Shown here: piece after piece, positions 24,697 through 33,591 of the stretch | Position numbering within the stretch: position 1 is the first letter of the stretch | How the letters are laid out: every line of letters begins with the position of its first letter | NCBI RefSeq assembly: GCF_019734885.1 | Contig: NZ_JAAXCM010000049.1 | Span: 26,470-90,469, forward strand | DNA: 64,000 nucleotides | Origin: Pseudocoprococcus catus | GTDB lineage: Bacteria > Bacillota > Clostridia > Lachnospirales > Lachnospiraceae | Direction of reading: 5' to 3' | Translations under genes and position numbers: made by a program | The notes under the pieces: generated by a model | The model's input: only the letters and a program-made list of their open reading frames with translations | Databases searched by the model: none | What the model was told of the DNA's origin: nothing

Positions 24697-24800
24697 AGTG
24701 TTTAGAGCCCGGCATACCGGCCAATGGTTTGCCTTTCGGCTTGAAATCAATTTTGTATGGTGAATCTGTCTTATGTCGAAGTAAATATGTCAAAGTAAAT

Positions 24801-24845
24801 AAAAGGAAGCGATCAGAATCTGCGGATTTTGGTCGCTTCCTTTTT
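24801..24845. terminator. bidirectional terminator between glmS and aroA
   Basis: AAAAGGAAGCGA pairs with TCGCTTCCTTTTT around a long loop. It serves convergent glmS (+) and aroA (-). Confidence 0.85.
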
Positions 24846-24871
24846 GGTTGGATGATAAATGTGTGCAAAAA

Positions 24872-26176
24872 TTATTTCAGATAGTTTTGACAGATCGCAT
24901 CCAGTACGTCAAAATAATTTTCAAATGTTTTCCGGCAGCAAAGCGGGTTGCTGATGATGATACCCGGTGTGCGAAGTCCTGTTAGTGAGAAGGCCATGGC
25001 CACACGGTGGTCATCATAGGTTTCAATGGTGGCCACATGCGGGGTGCCGGGTTCAATATAGATATCATTGCCTTGAATTGCTGCATGGATACCCATTCGG
25101 GAAAGATTTTCCACGATCGCAGCCATGCGGTCACTTTCCTGAAGACGGATATGGCCGATGCCGCGGATAAAAGTCGGACTGTCGGCAAATGGCGCAATAG
25201 CAGCCATGGTCAAAGCCTGGTCGGAAAAGCTGCTCATATCGATATCGATGCCGTGGAGTCTGCCCTGTGCAGGACCGGTCAGACGGATACCTTCCGGTGT
25301 ATCCTCAGCACTGCAGCCCATTTCCTCGAAGGTGCGAAGCAGTGCAATATCTCCCTGCAGGGAATCAAAGTGAACGTGTCGGACAAGGACATTGCCGCCG
25401 GAGAGGACAGCCATGCCGTAGAAATAGGCGGCAGCTGATACATCCGGTTCAATCTGATAATTCTGTGACTGATAAGCGGCATTTCCCGGGATTCGCCATG
25501 TCTGATCGTCAGAAACAGAAATTTCGACACCAAACTGACGCATCATGGCGGTGGTCATATGAATATAGGAAAAACCATGATTGCCGGTGATATGAATGGC
25601 AAAATCATGATCCATCATCACAGCGGCCATGAGAAGGGCACTTAAGAACTGACTGCTGTCGCCGATATCTACAGTGGCCTCTGAAGCGGTGATACCTTCT
25701 GAATAGATGGTAAAAGGAAAATAACCTTCCTTTTCATGGCAGTCAATGCGGCAGCCCAGATCTGTTAAAGTGTTTAAAAGGGCAGCCATGGGACGCTTCT
25801 TCATCTGTTCGGAAGCATCCAGATGCCAGATACCTTTGGCACAGCCCAACATGGCTGTCAGGAAACGGGCAGCGGTTCCGGCACTTCCAACATTGATAGC
25901 GGCTGTTTCTTTCGGTATGCGGCCGCCAAGACCTGTGACGCGAACGGTATGAGCCGGTTCATCAACCACGACATCAAAACCAAGATCCTTTAAACACTGC
26001 AGGAAGTGCCTGGAATCGTCACTGAACAGGGCGCCTTTCAGCAGCGTTTCACCATTGGCAAGGGCAGCCAGCATCAGAGCGCGGTTGGTAATGCTTTTGG
26101 AACCCGGCGCATCGATGGTCAGCTCAAAAGGATGTGTCGGATGGCTAAAAATCGGTTGTACTTCATATATATTCAT
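24872..26176 (-). CDS. aroA: 3-phosphoshikimate 1-carboxyvinyltransferase (EPSP synthase)
   Basis: A 434-residue enzyme of the shikimate pathway joining PEP and shikimate-3-phosphate. Motifs: APGSKSITNRALMLAALA (substrate and PEP binding), NVGSAGTAARFLTAML, SSQFLSALL, and near the C-terminus LQESDRM and DHRVAMAF. GGAGG precedes the ATG on the minus strand. It is transcribed divergently from the acetylglutamate-kinase-like gene. The GSAG variant in the PEP-binding loop differs from the GNAGT of E. coli AroA; its effect on inhibitor sensitivity cannot be judged from sequence. Confidence 0.95.
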   Translation of the reverse strand: MNIYEVQPIFSHPTHPFELTIDAPGSKSITNRALMLAALANGETLLKGALFSDDSRHFLQCLKDLGFDVVVDEPAHTVRVTGLGGRIPKETAAINVGSAGTAARFLTAMLGCAKGIWHLDASEQMKKRPMAALLNTLTDLGCRIDCHEKEGYFPFTIYSEGITASEATVDIGDSSQFLSALLMAAVMMDHDFAIHITGNHGFSYIHMTTAMMRQFGVEISVSDDQTWRIPGNAAYQSQNYQIEPDVSAAAYFYGMAVLSGGNVLVRHVHFDSLQGDIALLRTFEEMGCSAEDTPEGIRLTGPAQGRLHGIDIDMSSFSDQALTMAAIAPFADSPTFIRGIGHIRLQESDRMAAIVENLSRMGIHAAIQGNDIYIEPGTPHVATIETYDDHRVAMAFSLTGLRTPGIIISNPLCCRKTFENYFDVLDAICQNYLK

Positions 26177-26281
26177 GGGAATCCTCCTGGATCATTTTAA
26201 TAGGATAGTTCAGAACGGTGATGACCGGCGCTGAACAGTAACATTGTACCACAGAATTTTGGGAAGGGGTATGTATTTGTA

Positions 26282-26311
26282 TTGCAATTTTATACAAAAT
26301 ATGGGTATAAT
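26282..26311 (+). promoter_or_regulatory. promoter of the acetylglutamate-kinase-like gene
   Basis: TTGCAA (26282-26287), 18-base spacer, TATAAT (26306-26311). It leaves a ~110 nt leader. Confidence 0.65.
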
Positions 26312-26428
26312 GATAATGTATGTTCTGCGGCCGGAATGAATTGGTGGACAGGACAGGGAGAATGAGGCACAGCAGATCAATGCGAACATTCGCCCATAGA
26401 ATCCGTAAGCATGAAAAGAGGATAAGAA

Positions 26429-27172
26429 ATGGATCATAATTTATACCATGAAATAGAAGATAAGGCACAGATTCTAGTAGATTCTCTGCCATATATCAGA
26501 GATTTTAACCAGAAGATTATTATTATCAGTTTCGGATGCAGCAATATCCTGACCGATGAGGAAGAACAGGAAGTTATGCGTGACATTGCGTTGATGAAAT
26601 CCATCGGTATGCGTCCGATTGTTGTTCACGATACCAAGATGGGACATGACAAATTCCGAGAGAACAAACGTATTGCCAAGATGATTGAATTCTGCGGGGT
26701 AAAGGCAGTGGGTATCTGCGGTATCGATTTGCAGACTATTCATATGACACTGGACAATGATTATATTCCGGTTATTACGCCGAATGATATTGACAATGAG
26801 GACACACCGATTCTGCCGGAAGAGGCTGCGAAGGAAATTGCCGTGTCAACCGGTGCAGAGAAGGTGCTTTTCCTGGGCAAAGAAGACGGCATCAGAGATG
26901 ATGAAGGCCATATTATTTCACAGATGACCTGTGATGAGGTGGTCAAGATGTATGTAGCAGGAAAGTTTGAGGGAAGACTGCTTCAGAAAGTGACCTATGC
27001 CCTTCAGATGATTGAGCAGGGGGTGCCGAGGGTGCATATTCTGGGATCAAAGATGGCCCATGCGCTGTTGGTGGAGATTTTCAGTATTATCGGCGTGGGT
27101 ACAGTGATTATGCCTGACAAAGAACATTATTATCCACATGAATTGAAGAAGAGAGCGGCCGCTGCAAAGTAA
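26429..27172 (+). CDS. amino-acid-kinase-family protein, acetylglutamate-kinase-like
   Basis: A 247-residue member of the amino acid kinase fold. The overall order of motifs fits N-acetylglutamate kinase: a strand then ISFGCSNILTDEEEQEVMRDIALMKSIGMRPIVVH, central VTYALQMIEQGVPRVHILG, and a C-terminal end near GTVIMPD. However, true ArgB begins with IKYGG or VKIGG, and here that phosphate loop is ISFGC, lacking the conserved Lys and Gly-Gly. A kinase role is therefore doubtful; a regulatory or altered-substrate paralogue is possible. No other arginine genes are adjacent. Confidence 0.65.
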   Translation: MDHNLYHEIEDKAQILVDSLPYIRDFNQKIIIISFGCSNILTDEEEQEVMRDIALMKSIGMRPIVVHDTKMGHDKFRENKRIAKMIEFCGVKAVGICGIDLQTIHMTLDNDYIPVITPNDIDNEDTPILPEEAAKEIAVSTGAEKVLFLGKEDGIRDDEGHIISQMTCDEVVKMYVAGKFEGRLLQKVTYALQMIEQGVPRVHILGSKMAHALLVEIFSIIGVGTVIMPDKEHYYPHELKKRAAAAK

Positions 27173-27232
27173 TATCGGACGGACTTTGCCGGGATTATAC
27201 ATAGGATACAAAGCGTATTGATAAGCAATAAG

Positions 27233-27270
27233 AGAAGCTGATGCACAGAGAATAAGGCATCAGCTTTTCT
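27233..27270 (+). terminator. intrinsic terminator
   Basis: AGAAGCTGATGC pairs with GCATCAGCTTTTCT around a 12-base loop, after the kinase-like gene. Confidence 0.8.
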
Positions 27271-27375
27271 GTGCTCTGAATTTATGAAAACAGATATTTT
27301 TCAAGAAAAAATCATAAGAAAAAACAGTCGGGAAATGTCAGTAAAATGTATGCGACAAATGGTGCAAATCGTATG

Positions 27376-27404
27376 TTGACATTACGTTTCATTAAAATGA
27401 TAAT
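27376..27404 (+). promoter_or_regulatory. promoter of the dehydratase/activase operon
   Basis: TTGACA (27376-27381), 17-base spacer, GATAAT (27399-27404), about 90 nt before the first gene. Confidence 0.82.
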
Positions 27405-27490
27405 ATAGTGTGCAGGAGGCGGAAAAGGCCGCTGACGCAAAGAAAAAGTGAAATGAATTTTAGATGTGCATACACAGAAAGGATATAGAG

Positions 27491-28447
27491 ATGAAGGAAA
27501 GAAACAGTACGGCAGCCATCAGTGTGAAGGCACCTGTGATCGGACTGCCAAGGGCGATGCTGTATGATCGTTATGAAGTGTTGTGGAAGTCATTTTTTTC
27601 AGCGTTGGGTATGAAGGGTATTGTCAGCAAGCCTACCAATAAAGCGATGATTGAAGCGGGCTCAGCACTGGCAATTGATGAAGCCTGTCTTTCCACTAAG
27701 ATTTATCTGGGCCATATTCAGTCGCTGATCGGAAAGTGTGATTATATTCTTGTTCCGAGAATCAGCAATTTCGGTCTGCACCGGAATATGTGTACGAAGT
27801 TTGAATCACTATATGACGTTGTCTGTAATGTGTTCCGTAATACGGATCAGAAGTTTGTTGCCTACAATGTAGATGCCCTTCAGAAGATTGATGAAGAGAA
27901 GGCTTTTGTGGATCTCGGAACAGCTCTCGGCTATGATAGGAAGACGGCACAGAAGGCTTATAAGAGGGCGAAGAGGAACGAAAGTGAAGACTGGAAGAAG
28001 AAGGTTCACGAAGAGGAAGCTTTGTATAAGTCACAGAGTATTAAGGTATTGATCGTTGCCCACAGCTATGTGTTAGGCGATGCTTACATCGGACAGCCTG
28101 TTATTGATTACCTGAAGGGTATGGAAGTGACGCCGATCCGCGCAGATGTTGTAGATCGTAAGGAAGCACTGAAGCAGAGTGCGAAGGTATCAAAGACGCT
28201 GAAGTGGGAGCTGAGCCGTGAACTGATGGGCAGTATCCAGATGCATCGTGACAAGGTGGATGGTCTGATTCTCCTCAGCGCATTTCCGTGCGGACCGGAT
28301 TCTATGGTGAATGAGATGATCATTCGTAAGTTCACCGGACTTCCGATTCTGAATATTGTTTTGGACAATCAGGATGGTACCGCCGGACTGGAGACGAGAC
28401 TTGAGAGCTTCACGGATATCCTGAAGCTGAAGAAGGGGGTACTGTAA
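27491..28447 (+). CDS. 2-hydroxyacyl-CoA dehydratase-like protein, first subunit
   Basis: A 318-residue protein of the HgdB/DUF2229 type. It shows IGLPRAMLYDRYEVLW near the N-terminus, conserved Cys in DEACLSTKIYLGH, YILVPRI, and the C-terminal FPCGPDSM...LDNQDGTAGLETRLESF. Such proteins hold a [4Fe-4S] (or double-cubane) cluster with Cys and are reduced by an ATP-driven activase. The start is ATG 27491 after AAAGGA rather than the ATG 27 bases upstream. The next gene overlaps the stop by one base (TAATG). Confidence 0.78.
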   Translation: MKERNSTAAISVKAPVIGLPRAMLYDRYEVLWKSFFSALGMKGIVSKPTNKAMIEAGSALAIDEACLSTKIYLGHIQSLIGKCDYILVPRISNFGLHRNMCTKFESLYDVVCNVFRNTDQKFVAYNVDALQKIDEEKAFVDLGTALGYDRKTAQKAYKRAKRNESEDWKKKVHEEEALYKSQSIKVLIVAHSYVLGDAYIGQPVIDYLKGMEVTPIRADVVDRKEALKQSAKVSKTLKWELSRELMGSIQMHRDKVDGLILLSAFPCGPDSMVNEMIIRKFTGLPILNIVLDNQDGTAGLETRLESFTDILKLKKGVL

Positions 28448-29520
28448 TGGACATAGGAAAAAAGAAGGTGTCATTTCCAATGGTAGCTAATTACGACAGT
28501 GTGGTTCGCTACTTTGTGGAATGCGGTCTGGACGCGCAGTTTATCATGCCGCCGAAGATGACAAGGCGGACACTGGAGATTGGTTCGAGATACAGCCCGG
28601 ATTATGTCTGTGCACCTTTTAAAAGCACATTAGGAAGTATGATCGATGCACTGGAAGCAGGTGCAGATACCCTGGTTATGACCATGGGATTATGCCGCCT
28701 GGGTTATTACGGCGAACTTCAGGAACAGATTATCCGTGATCTCGGCTATAATTTTGAGATGATCAATCTGGCAGAATATACAACGGGCAAGAACAGAGAT
28801 TATCTGAAGGCGCTGCGCCGGATCAATCCGAAGATGAGTCTGGCAAAGTTTACACTGGCCGCTGCAGAGGGTCTGAAGATGGTGGAATATATCGATGAGA
28901 TTGAGGCAGAATACTACAGAAATTGCGGTTTTGAACTCAACAAAGGTGACTATAAGAAAGCGTTGGACAGATTTTATCTGGCGATGAATATGGCGAAGTC
29001 CAAGAAGGATGTGGAGGAAGGCTATCGCGAAGCAAAACGTGAATTTAACCGTATTCCGATGGACAAGCCGGAGCAGCCTTTAAGAGTGGGTATCGTCGGA
29101 GAATATTTTACCATCATGGATCCTTTCTCCAATCTGGATCTTGAACAGAAGCTGGCGGATATGGGTGTGGAAGTGCATCGCTGGATGAATATTACCAATC
29201 GAAATCTGCACTATAAGGGACAGAAGAATCTTGGCGTTCAGATTGCCGAATATTGTCAGTATGAGATGGGACCGACATCCACAGCCAATATCTGGTGTGC
29301 GAAGAATTATGCGGTCAATGGCTTTGATGGTATCGTTCATGTGAAATCTGCAGGCTGTACACCGGAGATTGACGTTATGCCGATTCTTCAGAATATCAGT
29401 GCGGATTATAAGATACCGGTATTATACCTAACTTACGATTCACAGACAAGTGATACGGGACTTGAGACCCGTGTGGAAGCATTTTACGACATGATAAGTA
29501 TGAGAAAGAAGGTTGTCTAA
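28447..29520 (+). CDS. 2-hydroxyacyl-CoA dehydratase-like protein, second subunit
   Basis: A 357-residue protein similar in plan to its upstream neighbour: SFPMVANYDSV, CAPFKSTLGSMIDALEAGADTLVM, GLCRLGYYG, then GIVGEYFTIMDPFSN and a Cys in SAGCTPEIDVMPILQN. It ends LTYDSQTSDTGLETRVEAF, the same ending seen in the first subunit. These features match the HgdB-type clusters of atypical (double-cubane-like) dehydratase systems. The third gene starts on the base after its stop, indicating tight coupling. The chemical substrate is unknown. Confidence 0.78.
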   Translation: MDIGKKKVSFPMVANYDSVVRYFVECGLDAQFIMPPKMTRRTLEIGSRYSPDYVCAPFKSTLGSMIDALEAGADTLVMTMGLCRLGYYGELQEQIIRDLGYNFEMINLAEYTTGKNRDYLKALRRINPKMSLAKFTLAAAEGLKMVEYIDEIEAEYYRNCGFELNKGDYKKALDRFYLAMNMAKSKKDVEEGYREAKREFNRIPMDKPEQPLRVGIVGEYFTIMDPFSNLDLEQKLADMGVEVHRWMNITNRNLHYKGQKNLGVQIAEYCQYEMGPTSTANIWCAKNYAVNGFDGIVHVKSAGCTPEIDVMPILQNISADYKIPVLYLTYDSQTSDTGLETRVEAFYDMISMRKKVV

Positions 29521-30492
29521 ATGGAAGAGGCATATCTTGGTGTTGATATAGGTTCGATTTCGACCAAAGGTGTTATTATAGATAAAAATTACAAGATTCT
29601 GGCCAGTGAATATATCTGGACAGAAGGCGACCCGATGGGCGCAGCGAGAAAACTGATCGAGCTTCTGGAGAAGCAGTTTGACAAAGAGAAATATCAGATC
29701 GTGGCAACAGGTACGACAGGCAGTGCCAGAAAGCTGGTAGGTGCCATGCTGGGCGCAACCATGGTGAAGAATGAGATCACGGCCCATGCAGTGGGAACAA
29801 CTACACTTTATCCGGATGTACGGACGATTCTTGAGATTGGCGGACAGGATTCCAAGATTATCCTTGTGGAAAACGGCGTTGCTGTGGATTATGCGATGAA
29901 TACGTTGTGTGCAGCCGGAACAGGTTCTTTCCTTTCAAGCCAGGCAAAGCGTCTGGGCGTGGAAGTCGAAGATTTCGGCAAGATCGCTCTGACATCCAAA
30001 CACCCTACGCAGTTGGCGGCAAGATGTACGGTTTTTGCGGAATCGGATCTGGTGCATAAGATCCAGATGGGCCATACCAAAGAGGATATTATTGCCGGTC
30101 TCTGCCGTTCTGTTGTCAACAACTATCTGAACAATGTAGGTAAAGGCAAGAAGATTGTTTCGCCGGTTGTATTCCAGGGCGGTGTGAGCAAGAATATCGG
30201 TGTTGTGGAGGCTTTTAAGAAGGCGCTGGGCTGCGATATCATCGTGGATGAGAACGGACATCTCATGGGTGCCCTCGGTATTGCGATTTTGGCCGGAAAG
30301 GGCAATAAGAAGAAAGTCTTTGATTTCTCTGTTGAAGATATGGTATTTAAGACAAGAGAGATCAACTGCGGACGCTGTCCGAATAATTGCGAGATCATCT
30401 GTGTATACAGAGATGACATGCTGATCGATTCATGGGGCAACCGATGCGATAAAGGTGCACTCAAAGCGGGCACACGTACCGGTGTCAAATAG
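29521..30492 (+). CDS. acyl-CoA dehydratase activase (BadF/BcrA/HgdC type ATPase)
   Basis: A 323-residue ASKHA-fold ATPase. The phosphate loops LGVDIGSISTKGV and ATGTTGSARKLVG, and IGGQDSKII, are typical. Two Cys that bind the shared [4Fe-4S] cluster of the homodimer are in NTLCAAGTGSF and AARCTVFAESD. A C-terminal extension adds CGRCPNNCEI, a possible second cluster or zinc site. It would drive low-potential electrons into the two proteins encoded before it. In many anaerobes these three parts are fused in one very long protein. Confidence 0.87.
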   Translation: MEEAYLGVDIGSISTKGVIIDKNYKILASEYIWTEGDPMGAARKLIELLEKQFDKEKYQIVATGTTGSARKLVGAMLGATMVKNEITAHAVGTTTLYPDVRTILEIGGQDSKIILVENGVAVDYAMNTLCAAGTGSFLSSQAKRLGVEVEDFGKIALTSKHPTQLAARCTVFAESDLVHKIQMGHTKEDIIAGLCRSVVNNYLNNVGKGKKIVSPVVFQGGVSKNIGVVEAFKKALGCDIIVDENGHLMGALGIAILAGKGNKKKVFDFSVEDMVFKTREINCGRCPNNCEIICVYRDDMLIDSWGNRCDKGALKAGTRTGVK

Positions 30493-30493
30493 C

Positions 30494-30530
30494 AAAAAGG
30501 CATTTCTCTTCATTGGGGAAATGCCTTTTG
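30494..30530. terminator. bidirectional terminator
   Basis: AAAAGGCATTTC pairs with GAAATGCCTTTT, between the activase (+) and the convergent yitT-like gene (-). Confidence 0.85.
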
Positions 30531-30564
30531 TATATTTAGAACATCTGGAAGTATGTCCTGTTTA

Positions 30565-31431
30565 TTAGTGATATTCCTTCTGCAGGGAGAAACCGCGGCC
30601 GCGAACTTCACGGACTTCATTGATGGTAATGAAGGCGTTGGGGTCAATGGCGCGGATCAGCTCCTGAAGTTTAAAAAGTTCACGGGGGGAGACAACCGTC
30701 AGTACAGCATAGGTTGGCCGGCCGGTATAACCGCCTTCGATAGAAAGGAGGGTTGTTCCGCGATCCAGATCTGTCTGGATTTTTTTGTTAATTTGCTGAT
30801 ACTCCGGACTGATGATCTTCAGCTGAATCTGACGTTTGCCGTTGATGAGCAGGCGATCCAGGATAACGGTGTAAAGAACAACCAGAAGGATGCCGTAGAG
30901 CACTTGTTCTCTGTCCGAAATGAAAATCTGCAGGATGAGTATGCAGAAATCAAATAAATACAGACTGACGGAAACCGGGAAACCGAGCTTCTTCTCAATG
31001 ACAAGGGGTGGAATATCCATACCGCCTGTGGAGGCACCGGCCTGAATAACAAGCCCGAGTCCAATACCGATACCTGCACCGGCAAAAAGGGTGGCAAGCA
31101 TCCTGTCATCTGTCAGAGGGCCTACACGGCTGGACAGCAGCTGCAGAATGCTTAAGAAAAACGGATACTCAAATGTGCTGAGGATTGTTGTCAGGGCAAA
31201 GGCCTTTCCAAGAACCCAGGCACCGAGAAGGAACATGGCAATATTGAAGACATAGACAAAGGCTGTGATCGGTATATGGAACATATATTGACCGAAAAGC
31301 GCCAGTCCTGTTGTGCCGCCGGTGATCAGATTATTCGGAAGAATAAAAAAGGCAACAGCGACAGTATAAATCAGATTGCCCAGGGAAATGATCAAAAAAT
31401 TGTGAAGGGTTTTTGAGATGTTCTTTTGCAT
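30565..31431 (-). CDS. YitT family membrane protein (DUF161/DUF2179)
   Basis: A 288-residue membrane protein with about five to six N-terminal transmembrane helices (ILPNNLITGGTTGLALFGQ, GIGLGLVIQAGASTGGMDI) and a C-terminal cytoplasmic DUF2179 domain (RGTTLLSIEGGYTGRPTYAVLTVVSPREL). The family is common in Firmicutes, with transport or sensing roles suggested but not settled. AAGGAG precedes the ATG. A terminator-like hairpin stands ~30 nt upstream of the start on the same strand. Confidence 0.9.
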   Translation of the reverse strand: MQKNISKTLHNFLIISLGNLIYTVAVAFFILPNNLITGGTTGLALFGQYMFHIPITAFVYVFNIAMFLLGAWVLGKAFALTTILSTFEYPFFLSILQLLSSRVGPLTDDRMLATLFAGAGIGIGLGLVIQAGASTGGMDIPPLVIEKKLGFPVSVSLYLFDFCILILQIFISDREQVLYGILLVVLYTVILDRLLINGKRQIQLKIISPEYQQINKKIQTDLDRGTTLLSIEGGYTGRPTYAVLTVVSPRELFKLQELIRAIDPNAFITINEVREVRGRGFSLQKEYH

Positions 31432-31460
31432 GCTGTGTTACTCCTTTGCTGTGATAAAAC

Positions 31461-31493
31461 AAAAAAGGAAGATGAATAAAATCCATCTTCCTT
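31461..31493 (-). terminator. terminator-like hairpin in the yitT leader (possible attenuator)
   Basis: Read on the minus strand, AAGGAAGATG pairs with CATCTTCCTT and is followed by TTTTGTTTT, then the yitT RBS and ATG. No minus-strand gene lies between it and a terminator at 31872-31941, so it should act on the yitT leader itself. Confidence 0.55.
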
Positions 31494-31538
31494 CAATAAA
31501 TATAGTGATAAAAAATATTCCGTTGTCTGAATGCGTGG

Positions 31539-31544
31539 TATAAT
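31539..31544 (+). promoter_or_regulatory. extended -10 promoter for the small Cys-rich gene
   Basis: TGGTATAAT is an extended -10 element about 100 nt before the 31646 gene; no good -35 is visible. Confidence 0.5.
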
Positions 31545-31645
31545 AGACACATGGAAAAACCTTCTTTTAAACAAGTAATAGTCATTAATGGATTTAGTTT
31601 ACACCAAAATAGCACAAATGTAAATATTATTTTTGAGGGAGACGG

Positions 31646-31849
31646 ATGATGAACAAGAAAATAGAAAAGAAAAGAATCTCAAGCTGCGATATATGTATGA
31701 ATTATACTTATGATGAAGATTATGAGTGCTATACCTGTGAAGTGGATCTGGATGAGGATGAGATGGCCCATTTCATGCAGGATACCTACTATAACTGCCC
31801 GTATTTTCAGATGGGGGATGAGTATAAGATTGTGCGTAAGCAGATGTAG
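31646..31849 (+). CDS. small Cys-rich protein, DUF6472-like
   Basis: A 67-residue acidic protein with CDICMNYTYDEDYECYTCEVDLDEDEM and a later NCPYFQ, giving five Cys that could bind a metal. The pattern resembles a small Clostridia family (DUF6472) as I remember it. GAGGGAGACGG precedes the ATG pair at 31646/31649. It is a single-gene unit between its own promoter and a very strong terminator. Function unknown. Confidence 0.75.
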   Translation: MMNKKIEKKRISSCDICMNYTYDEDYECYTCEVDLDEDEMAHFMQDTYYNCPYFQMGDEYKIVRKQM

Positions 31850-31871
31850 TGCAGCATCAGCCGATAGATAC

Positions 31872-31941
31872 AAAAGGACTGCCGATTCGATGATCAAAGA
31901 TTTATCAGTAAAGCTTTGATCATCGAATCGGCAGTCCTTTT
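31872..31941. terminator. very long bidirectional terminator
   Basis: A 28-base arm from AAAAGGACTGCC (31872-31899) pairs without mismatch to 31914-31941, ending GGCAGTCCTTTT. It separates the small Cys-rich gene and the minus-strand deacylase gene. Confidence 0.88.
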
Positions 31942-31975
31942 ATGGGATCAATTTAATCGAAGGCGTCTGCTCATA

Positions 31976-32527
31976 CTAAAGGTTCACATACAGGACATTA
32001 TGGTCTGTATATGGCAGAAATTTGTTCAGAACATCATTGGTAGACAATGTCAGGCTGGAGGTGTTGATGCATGGGTGGCATCCGATCAATGGCTGATCGA
32101 CAACTTCCTGATCCATGACAAGCTGAACATGATGATCGTGATCATTCATCAGTCCGAGAATACTTGCAGAGCCCGGAGTCAGATCAAGGTAGGCTTTCAT
32201 ATATTCCGGCGGAGCAAAAGATAATCGGGATGAGTTGATCTGCTTGCAGAAATCCCGTGTGATGAATTTCTTGCGTCCCGGCATCATCAGAAGGTAAAAC
32301 TTGGTTTTCTGTGAGTTGCAGAGAAAAAGGTTCTTGCAAATTTCAACGCCGAGGAGTCTGTCAACATCCTGACATTCATCAATGGTGTTCATAGCGTCAT
32401 GGTCAATTCGGACAAAAGGTATATTCAGTTCTTCAAGAAGGTCGTAAACGCGGTTTTCTTTTTCGAGACGCTCATCCGTAGGACGTGTGGTATAAATTGT
32501 AGGATCTATATGTTTTCTGTCAGTCAT
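31976..32527 (-). CDS. YbaK/ProX-type aminoacyl-tRNA deacylase
   Basis: A 183-residue YbaK-domain protein, related to free-standing prolyl-tRNA editing proteins (PrdX/ProXp). Visible features: IPFVRIDHDAMNTIDE near the N-terminus, the conserved Lys in GVEICKNLFLCN, LTPGSASILGLMND, and the C-terminal HPCINTSSLTLSTNDVLNKFLP. Such enzymes hydrolyse mischarged Ala- or Cys-tRNA. It is a monocistronic unit by position. Confidence 0.85.
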   Translation of the reverse strand: MTDRKHIDPTIYTTRPTDERLEKENRVYDLLEELNIPFVRIDHDAMNTIDECQDVDRLLGVEICKNLFLCNSQKTKFYLLMMPGRKKFITRDFCKQINSSRLSFAPPEYMKAYLDLTPGSASILGLMNDHDHHVQLVMDQEVVDQPLIGCHPCINTSSLTLSTNDVLNKFLPYTDHNVLYVNL

Positions 32528-32816
32528 TTAAATCGCCTCTTTCTTCCTATTAAAATGTATTAATCTATATCATGGATACTACTATACAGCGTTTTTTTCA
32601 AAAATCAAGAGGCATATTGGCAAAGGAGCAGATAAGAAAAGAGATTCGGAAAAAGGATGACCAATAAAAACGACATTTTGAAAAGAAATATGTATAAAAG
32701 AAACAAACTGGTTCTACCAGTAAATGGCAAAGTATTGAGCAAAAAATACTGTGCAGGGAAAATAAAAAGGTGTATAATAGGCATTACGGAAATTTTTCGG
32801 TACAACGGAGGTAAAA

Positions 32817-33482
32817 ATGAGCAGACGATATGATACGATTATTTTTGACCTGGATGGAACACTGTTAAATACATTGGAGGATCTGGCAGATGGTGTCAAT
32901 GCAGCGCTGAAGCATTTTGGAAGACCGGAGCGGACATTGGATGAAGTCCGTCAGTTTGTCGGCAACGGCGTGCTGAATCTGATGGACAGGGCAGTGCCGG
33001 AAGGAAAGGAAGCAAAGGATTTTCAGGCAATCTATGAGTGGTTTAAAGCCTACTATGCCGCACATTCAGAGGTGAAAACACGTGCTTATGACGGAATACC
33101 TGAACTTTTGAAGCAGCTGCAGGCAGAACACTTCAAGATGGCCATTGTGTCCAACAAGTTTCATGACGCCGTATGTCAGCTCAGCAGATGTTATTTCGGA
33201 GAGCTGCTTCCGGTATCTATTGGTGAGAATGAGGCTGCCGGGATCAGGAAGAAACCTGCGCCGGACACAGTTTTTACAGCTTTGGAACGTCTGGGTTCTA
33301 CCGTTGAACATGCTGTATACATCGGAGATTCTGAGGTAGATGCTGCGACAGCCCGCAATGCAGGAATGGACTGTATACTGGTGAGCTGGGGATTCAGAGA
33401 ACGTGAACTGCTGGCATCATTTAAACCGATGGCGATTGCGGACAAACCTGCAGATATTCTGGAGATATTGAGTCATCAGTAA
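32817..33482 (+). CDS. HAD-family phosphatase, phosphoglycolate-phosphatase-like
   Basis: A 221-residue HAD hydrolase with motif I IIFDLDGTLLNT, a helical cap, motif II VSNK, motif III Lys in RKKPAPD, and motif IV YIGDSEVDAATARNAGM. This matches the Gph/PpaX group. The substrate may be phosphoglycolate, another small phosphate ester or pyrophosphate. An extended -10 (TGTATAAT, near 32768-32775) lies ~45 nt upstream. The 289 nt before it hold no gene I can support. Confidence 0.85.
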   Translation: MSRRYDTIIFDLDGTLLNTLEDLADGVNAALKHFGRPERTLDEVRQFVGNGVLNLMDRAVPEGKEAKDFQAIYEWFKAYYAAHSEVKTRAYDGIPELLKQLQAEHFKMAIVSNKFHDAVCQLSRCYFGELLPVSIGENEAAGIRKKPAPDTVFTALERLGSTVEHAVYIGDSEVDAATARNAGMDCILVSWGFRERELLASFKPMAIADKPADILEILSHQ

Positions 33483-33591
33483 TTTACAGCGAATGTATGT
33501 AGATTGAGGAATTTTTGAAAGGGTTCGTTTATGATGTCATACGAAGCAAGAGACATATGTATACAGTATGAAGTATGAATTTGCAAAACGC

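Noticed and set aside
30553..30957. 134-codon plus-strand ORF
   Set aside because: Antisense to the end of the YitT gene and overlapping its terminator; no family features.
32528..32816. Minus-strand ORFs before the HAD phosphatase
   Set aside because: AT-rich chance frames without RBS or motifs; only an extended -10 element is credible here.
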